The notes under the pieces were generated by a model, which did no database searches, had not been told where the DNA came from, and was given only the letters and a program-made list of their open reading frames with translations. Shown one piece after another: positions 10,247 to 19,784 of a stretch of DNA of 64,000 nt. Numbering within the stretch: the stretch's first letter is position 1; every line of letters starts with the position of its first letter. The DNA comes from Flavobacterium sp. NRK1 (GTDB lineage: Bacteria; Bacteroidota; Bacteroidia; Flavobacteriales; Flavobacteriaceae), in NCBI RefSeq assembly GCF_024054175.1, contig NZ_JAMXLA010000001.1:62001-126000 (forward strand). Reading direction: 5' to 3'. The position numbers and the translations under genes were made by a program.

Positions 10247-10998
10247 TGAGAAAACAAATCGTTGCAGGAAACTGGAAGATGAATAATGACAGTGCGCAGA
10301 CTGAAGCACTACTGGCTGAAATAATTTTAAAAAGACAAAGTGGCAGCATTGCTAAGGTGGTAGTTGCTCCTACATTTGTTAACCTTCAGTCGGCAGTACA
10401 TCAGGCAAGCGGTACAGGTGTAATTGTGGCAGCACAAAATATGCATCAGGCAGAAAGCGGTGCTTACACAGGTGAAATAGCAGTAGGTATGCTAAAAAGC
10501 ATTAATGTAAATACTGTTATACTTGGCCACTCTGAAAGAAGAGCCTACTTTGGTGAGACCAATGCACTACTTGCTGAAAAAGTAAATACTGCTCTTAAAC
10601 ACAATCTTACCATAATTTTCTGTTTCGGTGAAGAACTGGCAGACAGACAATCGGGCAATCATTTTAATTTAGTAGAATCTCAGCTAAGAGAGGCTCTTTT
10701 CCATATCAGCGAAAGCGACTGGAGTAATATCGTTCTTGCTTATGAACCCGTTTGGGCTATTGGCACCGGAGAAACTGCTTCGCCGGAACAAGCTCAGGAA
10801 ATGCATGCTTTTATACGTAATCTTATAAGAGAAAACATAGGAGAGGCTGTAGCTAACAGTACTTCTATTTTGTACGGAGGAAGCGTTAAGCCTGATAATG
10901 CCCGTGAGATTTTCGGAAAGCCCGATGTTGATGGCGGACTTATAGGTGGTGCATCTCTAAAAGCCGATGATTTCTTAGCTATTGTAAATGCCATATAA
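10246..10998 (+). CDS. tpiA: Triosephosphate isomerase
   Basis: A 250-residue glycolytic enzyme interconverting dihydroxyacetone phosphate and glyceraldehyde 3-phosphate. The catalytic residues are all present: the lysine in AGNWKMN (residue 11), the histidine in ILGHSERR and the glutamate in AYEPVWAIGTG. The phosphate-binding ends ILYGGSVKPDN and GLIGGASL are also intact. It is the last gene of the block that starts with DUF1599 and is followed by a strong terminator. Length is normal. Confidence 0.98.
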   Translation: MRKQIVAGNWKMNNDSAQTEALLAEIILKRQSGSIAKVVVAPTFVNLQSAVHQASGTGVIVAAQNMHQAESGAYTGEIAVGMLKSINVNTVILGHSERRAYFGETNALLAEKVNTALKHNLTIIFCFGEELADRQSGNHFNLVESQLREALFHISESDWSNIVLAYEPVWAIGTGETASPEQAQEMHAFIRNLIRENIGEAVANSTSILYGGSVKPDNAREIFGKPDVDGGLIGGASLKADDFLAIVNAI

Positions 10999-11017
10999 CT
11001 CATACAGTATATAAACA

Positions 11018-11052
11018 GAAAAGCGGTAATTATTAAATTACCGCTTTTTTTA
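11018..11052 (+). terminator. Terminator after tpiA
   Basis: The stem AAGCGGTAATT pairs with AATTACCGCTT across a short AT loop and is followed by a run of T. It lies 20 nt after the tpiA stop and before the convergent Crp-family gene. Confidence 0.85.
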
Positions 11053-11082
11053 TAAATGACAATTAGTTCTTAATGCCTTTAT

Positions 11083-11667
11083 TTATAGTGTATAATCAAT
11101 CCCTGATTTTCTCTTGCGTATTCTAAGCAGCCTTTCCCGCTCAATTTGCAGATAGGATGCTAAAAGATGCGGTGGTACCCTTTGTAATATATAGGGTTTA
11201 TTTTTTGCTATATATTCATAACGTTCTGTAGGAGTATATAACTTAAACATATCTGTATGTTCCTCAAATCTTGCAGCTGTAAAATAAAGGCAGTTTTTTT
11301 CCAGTATAGCTATTTGATTAACACTGGCACCGGCTTCTCTCAGCTTTTCTTTATCAAATTCAATAACTGTAACAGGCTCACACGCTTCAATTGTGTAGGC
11401 AGATAGTTCCCCTGTAGAAAAACTATGTATGTTTGTTACAACCTCATCTTCAAAATGAAGAGCTATATTAATTTCTTTGCCATCAACTTCATGAAAATTA
11501 CGCACAAAACCTTCTTCTATAAAAAATAATGAATTGCAAACTTCTCCTTCAGCAAGTAATACTTCTCCTTTTGCATAAGTTTTCTTTGTAAGTGCCGGCT
11601 TTAATGCTTCCCAGCTTTCGTTGGAAAACTCTACAAGCGAATTTATGTAAGTAAATAATTTTTGCAT
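11083..11667 (-). CDS. Crp/Fnr-family transcriptional regulator
   Basis: A 194-residue regulator with an N-terminal cyclic-nucleotide-binding fold (about residues 5-120), including KGEVLLAEGEVCNSLFFIEEG. The C-terminal helix-turn-helix lies at about 150-190, with VPPHLLASYLQIERERLLRIRK. The phosphate-binding Arg-Ala/Ser motif of true cAMP binders is not obvious, so a different or absent ligand is likely, as in many flavobacterial members. It ends 85 nt from tpiA in convergent orientation. The long AT-rich gap at 11668-12030 separates it from the large T9SS cargo gene. Targets are unknown. Confidence 0.88.
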   Translation of the reverse strand: MQKLFTYINSLVEFSNESWEALKPALTKKTYAKGEVLLAEGEVCNSLFFIEEGFVRNFHEVDGKEINIALHFEDEVVTNIHSFSTGELSAYTIEACEPVTVIEFDKEKLREAGASVNQIAILEKNCLYFTAARFEEHTDMFKLYTPTERYEYIAKNKPYILQRVPPHLLASYLQIERERLLRIRKRKSGIDYTL

Positions 11668-12030
11668 AGCTTTATTTTTTAGCTAATTTAAATACAATAC
11701 GTTACGGTTGTTTTTCATTTAACTTTTCCTTGAAAAACTATATGAAAATTTTAATATTTAAGGCATGTAAGAGTCTGCTGTATTTTTAACTTTTGCATAA
11801 TATTAGTTATTATAAAACTGAATATCACTGCTTAACATCTATTTGTTAAAACCTTAATTTTCTTGGGCATCCTTCCCTTACTATTACTATAGTGTTAAGT
11901 AGTTAACTTTAAGCTTACTATTACAAAACAATAACAAATATCATCTTAATACTACTTTATTATTCTGGTAATGGTAACTTAAACTGCAACATGGACTTTT
12001 GTAGCACTATTAAAAAAACCAAAAAAGACC
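11668..12030. other. 363-nt intergenic region, no gene seen
   Basis: This divergent gap between the Crp-family regulator and the T9SS cargo gene is AT-rich. I find no RNA gene, no complete TTG/TAnnTTTG promoter and no clear hairpin. Near matches such as TAACTTTA occur but lack the final G. It must hold the two promoters, which I cannot place. Confidence 0.5.
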
Positions 12031-15000
12031 ATGCTAAACAATTACCTTAAAAAAGGATTACTCCTCGCAGGATTGTGCTTATCAGTACAATTTACAAATG
12101 CACAGGATCTGATTCATTACTGGAACTTTAATGATAATACAACTGTAGTTACTCTGGCAACACCCACCCAAACTATAGGCGGAGCTACAATAACTGCTTT
12201 TACAGGTACTGCAAGTGAGCTTGCCATAGGTACAGGACAAAACTTTGATGTACTTAACCTTAATGCTCAAAATGGCGATGCTGCCGGAACTCACTTACGT
12301 TTCAATAACCCTATTGGTGGTTCACTTGAATTTGCATTACCAACTGTTGGTTATGAAAATATAACAGTAAAATTTGCTACCAAACGTTCAGGATCTGGAG
12401 CCGGAACACAAACATGGTCGTACTCTACAGATGGAATAGCCTATACTGTTCTTACTACAGTAACACCTGTTGATGGTGACCCGGAACTAGCAACTCTAGA
12501 CCTTTCTGATATAGAAGCTGCTGATAATAATGCCAACCTTAAACTTAAAGTTGAATTTACAGAAGCTCCGGGAGGTGCAGCAGGTAATAACCGTTTTGAC
12601 AACTTTACGGTAAATGGTAGCGCTATAGGTGGTGGTGACACTATTGCCCCTATTGCTATAATTACACCAATAAACAATGCTGTAAATCTTGCTACATCAT
12701 TACAGCCAACTATTGCCTTTAATGAAGATGTAAGACTTATTGATGATTCTGCTATAAACAATACAAATGTAGATGCTATAGTAGAACTTCGCCTTAACGA
12801 CGAAAACGGAACAACAGTTCCTTTTGATGCTACATTTACTGATAATACTATTACAATTGTTCCTACAGCTGCTTTGCTAAACGGACAACAGTATTATGTT
12901 GCTCTTTTAGCCAATACTATAGAAGACACAAGCAATAATGCTATTGAAGAAACCAAATCTTCTATATTCTCTGTAATTGCACAACAATCTCCTATCACTG
13001 CAGGCGATATGGTATTTACTGCTTACAGAATGAACGCTACAGGTGCTGAAGACGAAGTTGCATTGCTAACTTTTGTTAATATTTCACCGGGTACTTTTAT
13101 TACTCTTACAGATTCTAAATATACGAGTAATACAGTGCCTCAATGCGCTAATGGTATTACATGGACAGCTACAGATTGCGTTCCTGCAGGATCGGTAATA
13201 ACAATACAAACCTCTGCGTTTATTGCTAATACAGGTTTAGTTACAGGATCAGGATTTGGCTTAAGCTCAAACGGAGACCAGGTTATTGTTTATACAGGTA
13301 CTGCCGCGTCGCCAAACTATATTACTGCTCTTTCATCTAATGGGTGGGTAGCAGATAATACAGACTGTGGAGGAAGCCTTTCAATGATTCCTGCCGCTTT
13401 AACAGATGGTACAAATGCACTTAATTTAAGCGCTAACCCTGCTAACATAAGCGGAAACACAGTAAATGCTTATTATAATGGTACACAAGCAGGTGCTGTT
13501 ACCAACTTAAGAGCTTCTATACTTAACCCAGCAAACTGGACAGGTGTTGAAGGGTCTACTGCACCGCAAGTATGGCCTGCGTGGGCTTTCCCAGGAGCAC
13601 CGGTCGTACAAAATGCTGAAGTTACTAATAATACAAATATTGTACTTACATTCAATAATGAATTACAGTCAGCATCTGCTACTAATATTGCTAATTATAC
13701 AGGCGTAGAAGGTTTAACTTCTGCAACACTTAACGGAAATGAAGTAACACTTACCTTCTCAACTCCATTTATCGCAGGTACAGAATATATACTTACGGTA
13801 GACAATGTGGCTGACGTAACAGGTCTTGAAATGGCCTGCCCATATAACTTTACTTTTGGTTATATTACAAAAGTTTCTTTAGCTAATGACTTTGTTGTTG
13901 TAAATGAAGATCACGGTACATTAAACTTTGTTATTAACCTTGAAAGCCCTGCTGCCGGTACAGTTGATGTTGTTCTTAAAGCTGCTCCGTTTAGCACCGC
14001 TACAGCAGGCGAAGATTTTACTTATGCAACCCAGACACTTACATTTACTGCTTCAAGCCCATTAACGCACACTATCGCTATTCCGATTATAGATGATGCA
14101 GACGAAGAGCAGCATTCGGAATATTTTGTACTTAGCCTTGAAAATGCAACCGGGTTAACTATTGATGGAGAATCGTTAGCAACCATATACATAAAAGATA
14201 ACGACAGAATGGCTCCTGTGCCTACACAGGATATAGAACTTAACTATGTAATGAGCTTTGACCCATCGGGTGCTGGTGAAAGTACATGCGAAATTGTAGT
14301 TTATGATGCTGAAAGCCAAAAGTTGTTTACAACGAGTGCCGTAGCCGGTTTCCTTGATATTATTGACTTCTCCGACCCTACTGCACCTGAAGTGACAGAA
14401 TCTGTAGACATGAACGTTTACGGCGGCGTAACAAGCGTAGCCGTTAAAAATGGTTTAGTTGCCGTGGCATCACCTAATACTCTTGAGCACCTTGACGGAT
14501 CTGTAGTATTTTTAGATACTGACGGTAATTTCCTTAAGCAGGTAACTGTTGGTGCACTTCCTGACAATATCTCTTTCACAACGGACGGAACAAAAGTACT
14601 AACTGCAAACGAAGGTCAGCCAAACAGCGATTATACTATAGACCCTGAAGGATCCATAAGTATTATTGATATAAGTGGGGGTATTGAAAACCTGACACAA
14701 TCTAACGTTACAACATTATTATTTGATGCATTTAATGCACAGGAAACTGCACTAATAGCTTCTGGTGTGAGGAAACTGAAGCTAAGCAGTACCCTGTCGC
14801 AGGATCTGGAGCCGGAATATATTACAACGGCTGCAAATTCTGAAAAAGCATGGGTAACCCTGCAGGAAAATAATGCCGTTGCAGAAATCAACCTTACAAA
14901 TAATACTATTACAGATGTATGGGCACTTGGAACTAAAGATATGAGCCTACCAGGAAATGGTTTTGATATTTCTGATAAAAATGGCGAAATACTTATTGCC

Positions 15001-15951
15001 AACTGGCCAATACTATCATACTATCAGCCGGATGGCGTTGCTAACTACAGCGTAAATGGTGTTAATTATATTGTTACTGCCAATGAAGGTGACGAAAAAG
15101 AATATACAGGTTTTGTAGAAAGAACAACAATCGGTGCTGATTCTTATAACCTTGATGAGACTGCCTATCCGCAGGCAGCAATGCTTAAAAATTCTAATAA
15201 TGCAGGTCGTTTAAGGGTTAGTGCTTTTGCAGGCAGCAATGGTACTGCTTACGATCAGATATATGCTTTAGGCGGACGTTCATTCTCTATCTTTAATGCT
15301 GACACTAAAGAAATTGTTTATGATAGTGGTGATGATTTTGAAATGTACACTGCACTTACCCCATCAATAAACGCATTGTTTAACTCTGACCATGAAGATA
15401 ACTCTTTCAAAAGCCGCAGCCGTGCTAAAGGCCCGGAAGCTGAAGGTATAACTATAGCTACTATTGCCGAAAGAACATTTGCTTTTATTACTCTTGAACG
15501 TATAGGCGGTGTTATGGTTTATGATGTAACAGATCCTGCTGATGTTAAGTTTGTAGATTATAAAAACAGCCGTAGTGTTTCTGCATACGAAGGTGACCAT
15601 GGCCCTGAAGGTATTACGCATATTAAAGCTGCTGACAGCCCAGACGGAAAAGATTACATTATTGTTGCTAATGAAATAAGTGGTACGCTTACCATTTTTG
15701 AAATTGATACTACTATACTGGGTAATGGTGAATTTAACCCTGAACCTAAAACATTTGTGGTATTTCCTAACCCTTCCGTAAGTGGTGTAGCTTACTTTAA
15801 CCGTGCTGCCGATATAGAAGTATATGATTACAGCGGTAAATTGATTTATTCGGCTAAACAAGCCCTTAAAATAGATACCTCCGGAATGGTATCAGGTATA
15901 TATCTGATCAAAACTTCTGAAGGTATCGTAAAAAAACTACTCGTTAAATAG
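12031..15951 (+). CDS. Choice-of-anchor I family T9SS cargo protein (type A sorting domain)
   Basis: A 1306-residue secreted multidomain protein. A signal peptide ends near residue 24 (FTNAQ). Then follow a beta-sandwich region (about 25-200), a Big_5-like Ig domain (about 206-314), a lamin-tail-like region (about 325-520), a second Ig-like domain (about 525-609), and a Calx-beta domain (about 612-725) with GEDFTYATQTLTF. A beta-propeller-like choice-of-anchor I region (about 735-1230) has GPEAEGITIA and GDHGPEGITHI. The last 67 residues, from KTFVVFPNPS, are a type A sorting domain for type IX secretion and surface attachment. Enzymatic activity is uncertain. It is a lone gene with its own terminator. 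Confidence 0.88.
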   Translation: MLNNYLKKGLLLAGLCLSVQFTNAQDLIHYWNFNDNTTVVTLATPTQTIGGATITAFTGTASELAIGTGQNFDVLNLNAQNGDAAGTHLRFNNPIGGSLEFALPTVGYENITVKFATKRSGSGAGTQTWSYSTDGIAYTVLTTVTPVDGDPELATLDLSDIEAADNNANLKLKVEFTEAPGGAAGNNRFDNFTVNGSAIGGGDTIAPIAIITPINNAVNLATSLQPTIAFNEDVRLIDDSAINNTNVDAIVELRLNDENGTTVPFDATFTDNTITIVPTAALLNGQQYYVALLANTIEDTSNNAIEETKSSIFSVIAQQSPITAGDMVFTAYRMNATGAEDEVALLTFVNISPGTFITLTDSKYTSNTVPQCANGITWTATDCVPAGSVITIQTSAFIANTGLVTGSGFGLSSNGDQVIVYTGTAASPNYITALSSNGWVADNTDCGGSLSMIPAALTDGTNALNLSANPANISGNTVNAYYNGTQAGAVTNLRASILNPANWTGVEGSTAPQVWPAWAFPGAPVVQNAEVTNNTNIVLTFNNELQSASATNIANYTGVEGLTSATLNGNEVTLTFSTPFIAGTEYILTVDNVADVTGLEMACPYNFTFGYITKVSLANDFVVVNEDHGTLNFVINLESPAAGTVDVVLKAAPFSTATAGEDFTYATQTLTFTASSPLTHTIAIPIIDDADEEQHSEYFVLSLENATGLTIDGESLATIYIKDNDRMAPVPTQDIELNYVMSFDPSGAGESTCEIVVYDAESQKLFTTSAVAGFLDIIDFSDPTAPEVTESVDMNVYGGVTSVAVKNGLVAVASPNTLEHLDGSVVFLDTDGNFLKQVTVGALPDNISFTTDGTKVLTANEGQPNSDYTIDPEGSISIIDISGGIENLTQSNVTTLLFDAFNAQETALIASGVRKLKLSSTLSQDLEPEYITTAANSEKAWVTLQENNAVAEINLTNNTITDVWALGTKDMSLPGNGFDISDKNGEILIANWPILSYYQPDGVANYSVNGVNYIVTANEGDEKEYTGFVERTTIGADSYNLDETAYPQAAMLKNSNNAGRLRVSAFAGSNGTAYDQIYALGGRSFSIFNADTKEIVYDSGDDFEMYTALTPSINALFNSDHEDNSFKSRSRAKGPEAEGITIATIAERTFAFITLERIGGVMVYDVTDPADVKFVDYKNSRSVSAYEGDHGPEGITHIKAADSPDGKDYIIVANEISGTLTIFEIDTTILGNGEFNPEPKTFVVFPNPSVSGVAYFNRAADIEVYDYSGKLIYSAKQALKIDTSGMVSGIYLIKTSEGIVKKLLVK

Positions 15952-15988
15952 AGTGTTAGTTTCGTGTTTTTTAATTTTTTCATTGAAA

Positions 15989-16016
15989 GTCCTGCCCCTA
16001 AAAAGGCAGGATTTTA
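15989..16016 (+). terminator. Terminator after the choice-of-anchor I gene
   Basis: CCTGCC (15991-15996) pairs with GGCAGG (16005-16010) across an 8-nt loop and is followed by ATTTTAT. Confidence 0.65.
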
Positions 16017-16121
16017 TCTTTAATCCTACTATTATAGAAAGTATGTTACAGAATCTTAAAAATATTTTCCTTCCAAAATATTTTTTCTAAATTGTAATAC
16101 AAATACTTTCAGTATACCCCC

Positions 16122-16853
16122 ATGACGTTTTTTAACCCCATCACTTTCTTTTGGATATTTAGTATAATAGCATTTGTACTGTATAAAAGGAAAAAAGAAA
16201 AAGCTGGGAAATATTTACTTATAACGGCTTTTACAGGCCTGTTTATTTTTTCTGTTACGCCATTGCCTGTTTATATGCTGCATCATTTAGAAAACAAATA
16301 TGCTGCTTACAGAAACCCCGATAACGCAAAACTACCTATACTTGTTTTAGGCAATAATCATAGTGACGACTCAACTCTTTTTCCTAACCAGCAACTTAGC
16401 CTACATTCATTAGAAAGAGTAACAGAAGGCGTTCGTATTTATAAATCATTTTCAGGGAGCACTATAGCTTTTTCCGGCTTTGCTATAAACGGAAAACAGC
16501 CAACGGCATCTGTCATGGCAAAAACAGCCTTAACAATGGGAGTATCTCCCAAAGACACTATAATGCTTACTAAGCCATCAAGCACATGGCAGGAAGCACA
16601 GGAATACAAAAAGAGATTTGGTACTAAAAATAAGTTTATACTGGTTACAAGCGCATCCCATTTACCAAGAGCTATGCAAATTTTTAAATCACTGGGAATG
16701 CAGCCTATACCAGCTCCTGCTGACTTTTTTATTAAAAAAGACGGACAAAATTCAATCTATAACTGGCAACCTTCGCCTTTTAAATTATTATATACCGAAA
16801 TAACCCTATATGAATATTTATTGCAGGGCTATTACAAATGGTTTAAAAACTAA
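16122..16853 (+). CDS. YdcF/ElyC/SanA-family membrane protein (DUF218)
   Basis: A 243-residue protein. Two N-terminal hydrophobic segments (about 3-20 and 31-52) anchor a DUF218 domain facing the periplasm. The family strands are visible as LPILVLGNNHSDD, then GSTIAFSGFAINGKQ and FILVTSASHLPRAMQIFKSLG near residues 168-188. Family members ElyC and SanA affect envelope integrity, but the reaction is not known. The glycine-rich loop after the first strand reads LGNNHSDD rather than the more usual LGGG form. It is a single gene ending in a bidirectional terminator shared with the peptide deformylase gene. Confidence 0.85.
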   Translation: MTFFNPITFFWIFSIIAFVLYKRKKEKAGKYLLITAFTGLFIFSVTPLPVYMLHHLENKYAAYRNPDNAKLPILVLGNNHSDDSTLFPNQQLSLHSLERVTEGVRIYKSFSGSTIAFSGFAINGKQPTASVMAKTALTMGVSPKDTIMLTKPSSTWQEAQEYKKRFGTKNKFILVTSASHLPRAMQIFKSLGMQPIPAPADFFIKKDGQNSIYNWQPSPFKLLYTEITLYEYLLQGYYKWFKN

Positions 16854-16884
16854 AAATGCCTCCTGTATAACAGGAGGCATTTTA
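16853..16884. terminator. Bidirectional terminator between YdcF-like and def genes
   Basis: A 14-bp perfect stem (AAAATGCCTCCTGT with ACAGGAGGCATTTT) with a 3-nt loop lies between the two convergent genes and has A and T runs on its flanks, so it can act on both strands. Confidence 0.85.
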
Positions 16885-16899
16885 GTATAGGTATAAATA

Positions 16900-17550
16900 T
16901 TATTGCCTTTTCAGTCTGTGTTCTAAATAAAGGTTTACTTCGCCATTGATAAGCGTGTATTCTTCATTGCTTTGTTTTTCCAGCCTGTCAGTAAACAAAA
17001 TTCCCATAAGGTGATCTGTTTCATGCTGAAAAATGACTGCTGTAAAACCTTCAATTATTTCTTCATGATGTTTACCCTCTTTATCATAATACGTAAGCTG
17101 TATTGTATAACTGCGAAGTACTTCGCCATTTATATCAGCTATTGACAAACAGCCTTCTGTACCTTTTCGCAATAATGAAGACCTCCATTTTATTTTAGGG
17201 TTAAGATAAGCCTCAAAGGGTTCTCCCGGCTTATCAAAACGCTGTACCAATATTACATTTTTATTGATGCCTATCTGCGGAGCCGCAATACCTACGCCTG
17301 TATTCTCAGTACCCTGAACGGTAGCAAGCATCCTGTCTAAAAGCAAGGGCAGCGTTTCATCTTTCAGATTAACATCTGTAGATACTCCTTTGAGTATTTT
17401 AGCATCCTCTGCATTGGTTATTTGTAACACACGAAATATATCAGTTTTTCCACCTGACATAACTAGGCTACGTTCAGTTTCAGTAAGCCTTTGTGCCTGT
17501 GCAGTAAGCACAATTACCAAAACTAACGAGGTAAGTATTACTTTTTTCAT
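16900..17550 (-). CDS. def: Peptide deformylase homologue with a signal peptide
   Basis: A 216-residue protein with all three deformylase motifs: GVGIAAPQ near residue 83, EGCLS near 131, and QHETDHL near 173, giving the Cys, two His and Glu needed for the metal site. Unlike the housekeeping enzyme, it starts with a classical signal peptide, MKKVILTSLVLVIVLTAQAQ, so it should be exported to the periplasm. There it could not act on nascent chains at the ribosome; a role on formylated peptides outside the cytoplasm is inference. Its start is 2 nt after the glmM stop, so they share an mRNA. Confidence 0.85.
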   Translation of the reverse strand: MKKVILTSLVLVIVLTAQAQRLTETERSLVMSGGKTDIFRVLQITNAEDAKILKGVSTDVNLKDETLPLLLDRMLATVQGTENTGVGIAAPQIGINKNVILVQRFDKPGEPFEAYLNPKIKWRSSLLRKGTEGCLSIADINGEVLRSYTIQLTYYDKEGKHHEEIIEGFTAVIFQHETDHLMGILFTDRLEKQSNEEYTLINGEVNLYLEHRLKRQ

Positions 17551-17552
17551 CG

Positions 17553-18941
17553 TTAAATTCCGGCTACTGCCTTAATTTCATCAATAATCCTAACAGCAAG
17601 AGCATCAGCTTTATCCTGTGTTGCCGCCTCGGTATATATCCTGATTATAGGTTCTGTATTCGATTTTCTAAGATGCACCCATTCTTCGGCAAAATCAATT
17701 TTAACGCCGTCGATAGTAGATATATCCTCAGCTTTATATTTATCTGCCATAGCTATAAGTATAGCATCAACATCTATTTGCGGAGTAAGCTCAATTTTAT
17801 TTTTACTCATGTAATATTGAGGATAAGAAGCTCTTAAAGCAGCTACACTCATTTTTTTCTCTGCAAGATAAGTAAGGAACAATGCCACACCTACAAGTGA
17901 ATCACGACCATAATGAAGTTCAGGATAAATAATACCTCCGTTACCTTCTCCGCCAATAATAGCGTTATTTTTTTTCATCATCTCTACTACATTTACTTCA
18001 CCTACAGCACTGGCTTCATAAGTACCGCCATGTTTTTGTGTAATATCTCGCAATGCACGCGATGATGACATATTCGATACTGTATTACCTGGTGTTTTGC
18101 TCAACACATAATCGGCACAGGCAACAAGTGTGTATTCTTCTCCAAACATTTCACCATCGTCAGATATAAATGCCAAACGGTCAACATCAGGGTCAACCAC
18201 AATACCAAAATCAGCTTTTTCCTTAACTACAAGCTCACAAATATCGCCAAGGTGCTCTTTAAGCGGCTCAGGATTATGAGGGAAATGTCCGTTAGGTTCA
18301 CAATAAAGGCGTACTACCTCTACCCCCATTTGCTCAAGCAGTTTTGGTATAATAATACCACCCGATGAATTAACCCCATCTACCACAACTTTAAAACCTG
18401 CTTTTTTAACAGCTTCGGCATCAACAAGCGGTAATTCAAGAACTTCATCTATATGAATATCCATATAGGCATCATTTACAGTAATTTCGCCAAGGCTATC
18501 AACATCCGAAAAATCGAAAGCTTCATTATCGGCAATTTCAAGTATTTTAGCACCATCGGCACCACTTAAAAACTCACCTTTTTCGTTAAGCAGTTTCAGT
18601 GCATTCCATTGTTTAGGATTATGACTTGCAGTAAGTATAATACCACCATCTGCTTTTTCTAAAGGCACGGCAACCTCTACAGTAGGTGTGGTAGAAAGGC
18701 CAAGGTCTATTATATTAATACCCAGCCCTATCAGGGTATTCATTACAAGGTTATGTATCATTGGCCCCGAAATACGGGCATCACGTCCTATTACTACAGT
18801 CAGTTTTTCTTTACCGGCATGGCCTTTAAGCCATGTTCCGTAAGCCGATGCAAATTTCACCGCATCTACAGGTGTAAGGTTATCTCCTGTTTTTCCTCCA
18901 ATAGTTCCTCTTATTCCGGATATCGATTTAATTAATGTCAT
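17553..18941 (-). CDS. glmM: Phosphoglucosamine mutase
   Basis: A 462-residue phosphohexomutase that converts glucosamine 6-phosphate to glucosamine 1-phosphate for peptidoglycan synthesis. The phosphoserine loop is TASHNPKQWNALK near residue 105. The metal site is DPDVDRL near 250, the sugar-binding loop GEGNGG near 335, and the C-terminal phosphate loop RKSNTEPIIRIY near 427. The start MTLIKSISGIRGTIG is typical for Bacteroidota GlmM. A TATATTTG element (plus-strand 18966-18973) lies upstream, without a matching TTG. The exported deformylase homologue follows 2 nt after the stop. Confidence 0.92.
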   Translation of the reverse strand: MTLIKSISGIRGTIGGKTGDNLTPVDAVKFASAYGTWLKGHAGKEKLTVVIGRDARISGPMIHNLVMNTLIGLGINIIDLGLSTTPTVEVAVPLEKADGGIILTASHNPKQWNALKLLNEKGEFLSGADGAKILEIADNEAFDFSDVDSLGEITVNDAYMDIHIDEVLELPLVDAEAVKKAGFKVVVDGVNSSGGIIIPKLLEQMGVEVVRLYCEPNGHFPHNPEPLKEHLGDICELVVKEKADFGIVVDPDVDRLAFISDDGEMFGEEYTLVACADYVLSKTPGNTVSNMSSSRALRDITQKHGGTYEASAVGEVNVVEMMKKNNAIIGGEGNGGIIYPELHYGRDSLVGVALFLTYLAEKKMSVAALRASYPQYYMSKNKIELTPQIDVDAILIAMADKYKAEDISTIDGVKIDFAEEWVHLRKSNTEPIIRIYTEAATQDKADALAVRIIDEIKAVAGI

Positions 18942-19093
18942 TGTTGGTTTGTAATTTTAGTAAAGCAAATATAAGTTATACAGTATATTTAATTTTTAAA
19001 TATTGTAGGATTTTTTTAAACAAAACCAGTAAAGCAGGCTATAATTAAGAATTTTGAGCTTTGCTGCCACAAAAGTTATTCCTATCTTGCTGT

Positions 19094-19693
19094 ATGAATT
19101 TTTTAGCACATATATATCTTTCAGGCGATAATGACCTGGTTAAAATAGGCAACTTTATGGCCGATGGCATACATGGCAGGCCTGAGGGTTTTCCTGTTGA
19201 TGTTCAGAAAGGCATACTATTGCACCGAGCCATTGACACCTATACAGACGCCCACCCTATATTTCGTCAGGGTACTAAGCGCCTGCATGCCCGCTACCAT
19301 CATTATGCAGGGGTTATAATGGATATTTATTATGATCATTTCCTTGCTAAGAACTGGAAAAATTATCACGATAAGTCTCTTGAAGATTACACTGCTGCTT
19401 TTTACAAATCATTAAATGATAATTACCAACTACTAACCGACCGGACAAAAAATATAATGCCTCACATGGTAGAATACAATTGGCTGGCAAGCTATGCTAC
19501 AACCGAGGGCATTAGCCGCATACTTACCCAAATGGACAGGCGTACCAAAAACAGGTCAGGCATGAGTACTTCTATTGATGAGCTTTTAAAATTTTATGGT
19601 GAATATGAAAATGAGTTTACCGTTTTTTTTGAAGAAATTAAAGATTTTGTACGCGAAAAGACAGCCCAGCTTGAAGAAGAATTATCAGTCTAA
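19094..19693 (+). CDS. Acyl-carrier-protein phosphodiesterase-like protein (AcpH family)
   Basis: A 199-residue protein of the AcpH family, a relative of HD-domain hydrolases, which remove phosphopantetheine from acyl carrier protein. The family features are MNFLAHIYLSGDN at the start, GNFMADGIHG, LLHRAIDTYTDAHP and VIMDIYYDHFLA. The ATG at 19094 is chosen over an upstream in-frame TTG at 19061, because the family begins exactly at MNFLAH. Start-proximal TATCTTGC could be a weak -7 box. It is upstream of the ClC channel in the same orientation but probably separate. Confidence 0.85.
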   Translation: MNFLAHIYLSGDNDLVKIGNFMADGIHGRPEGFPVDVQKGILLHRAIDTYTDAHPIFRQGTKRLHARYHHYAGVIMDIYYDHFLAKNWKNYHDKSLEDYTAAFYKSLNDNYQLLTDRTKNIMPHMVEYNWLASYATTEGISRILTQMDRRTKNRSGMSTSIDELLKFYGEYENEFTVFFEEIKDFVREKTAQLEEELSV

Positions 19694-19784
19694 ACCTTAA
19701 AAATTACATATTTATTGTCAAATTTTTTATGAAATGGCGTAACTTAGCGTTTTATTACATTTTCCAAAAAATTTATCATCAAAA

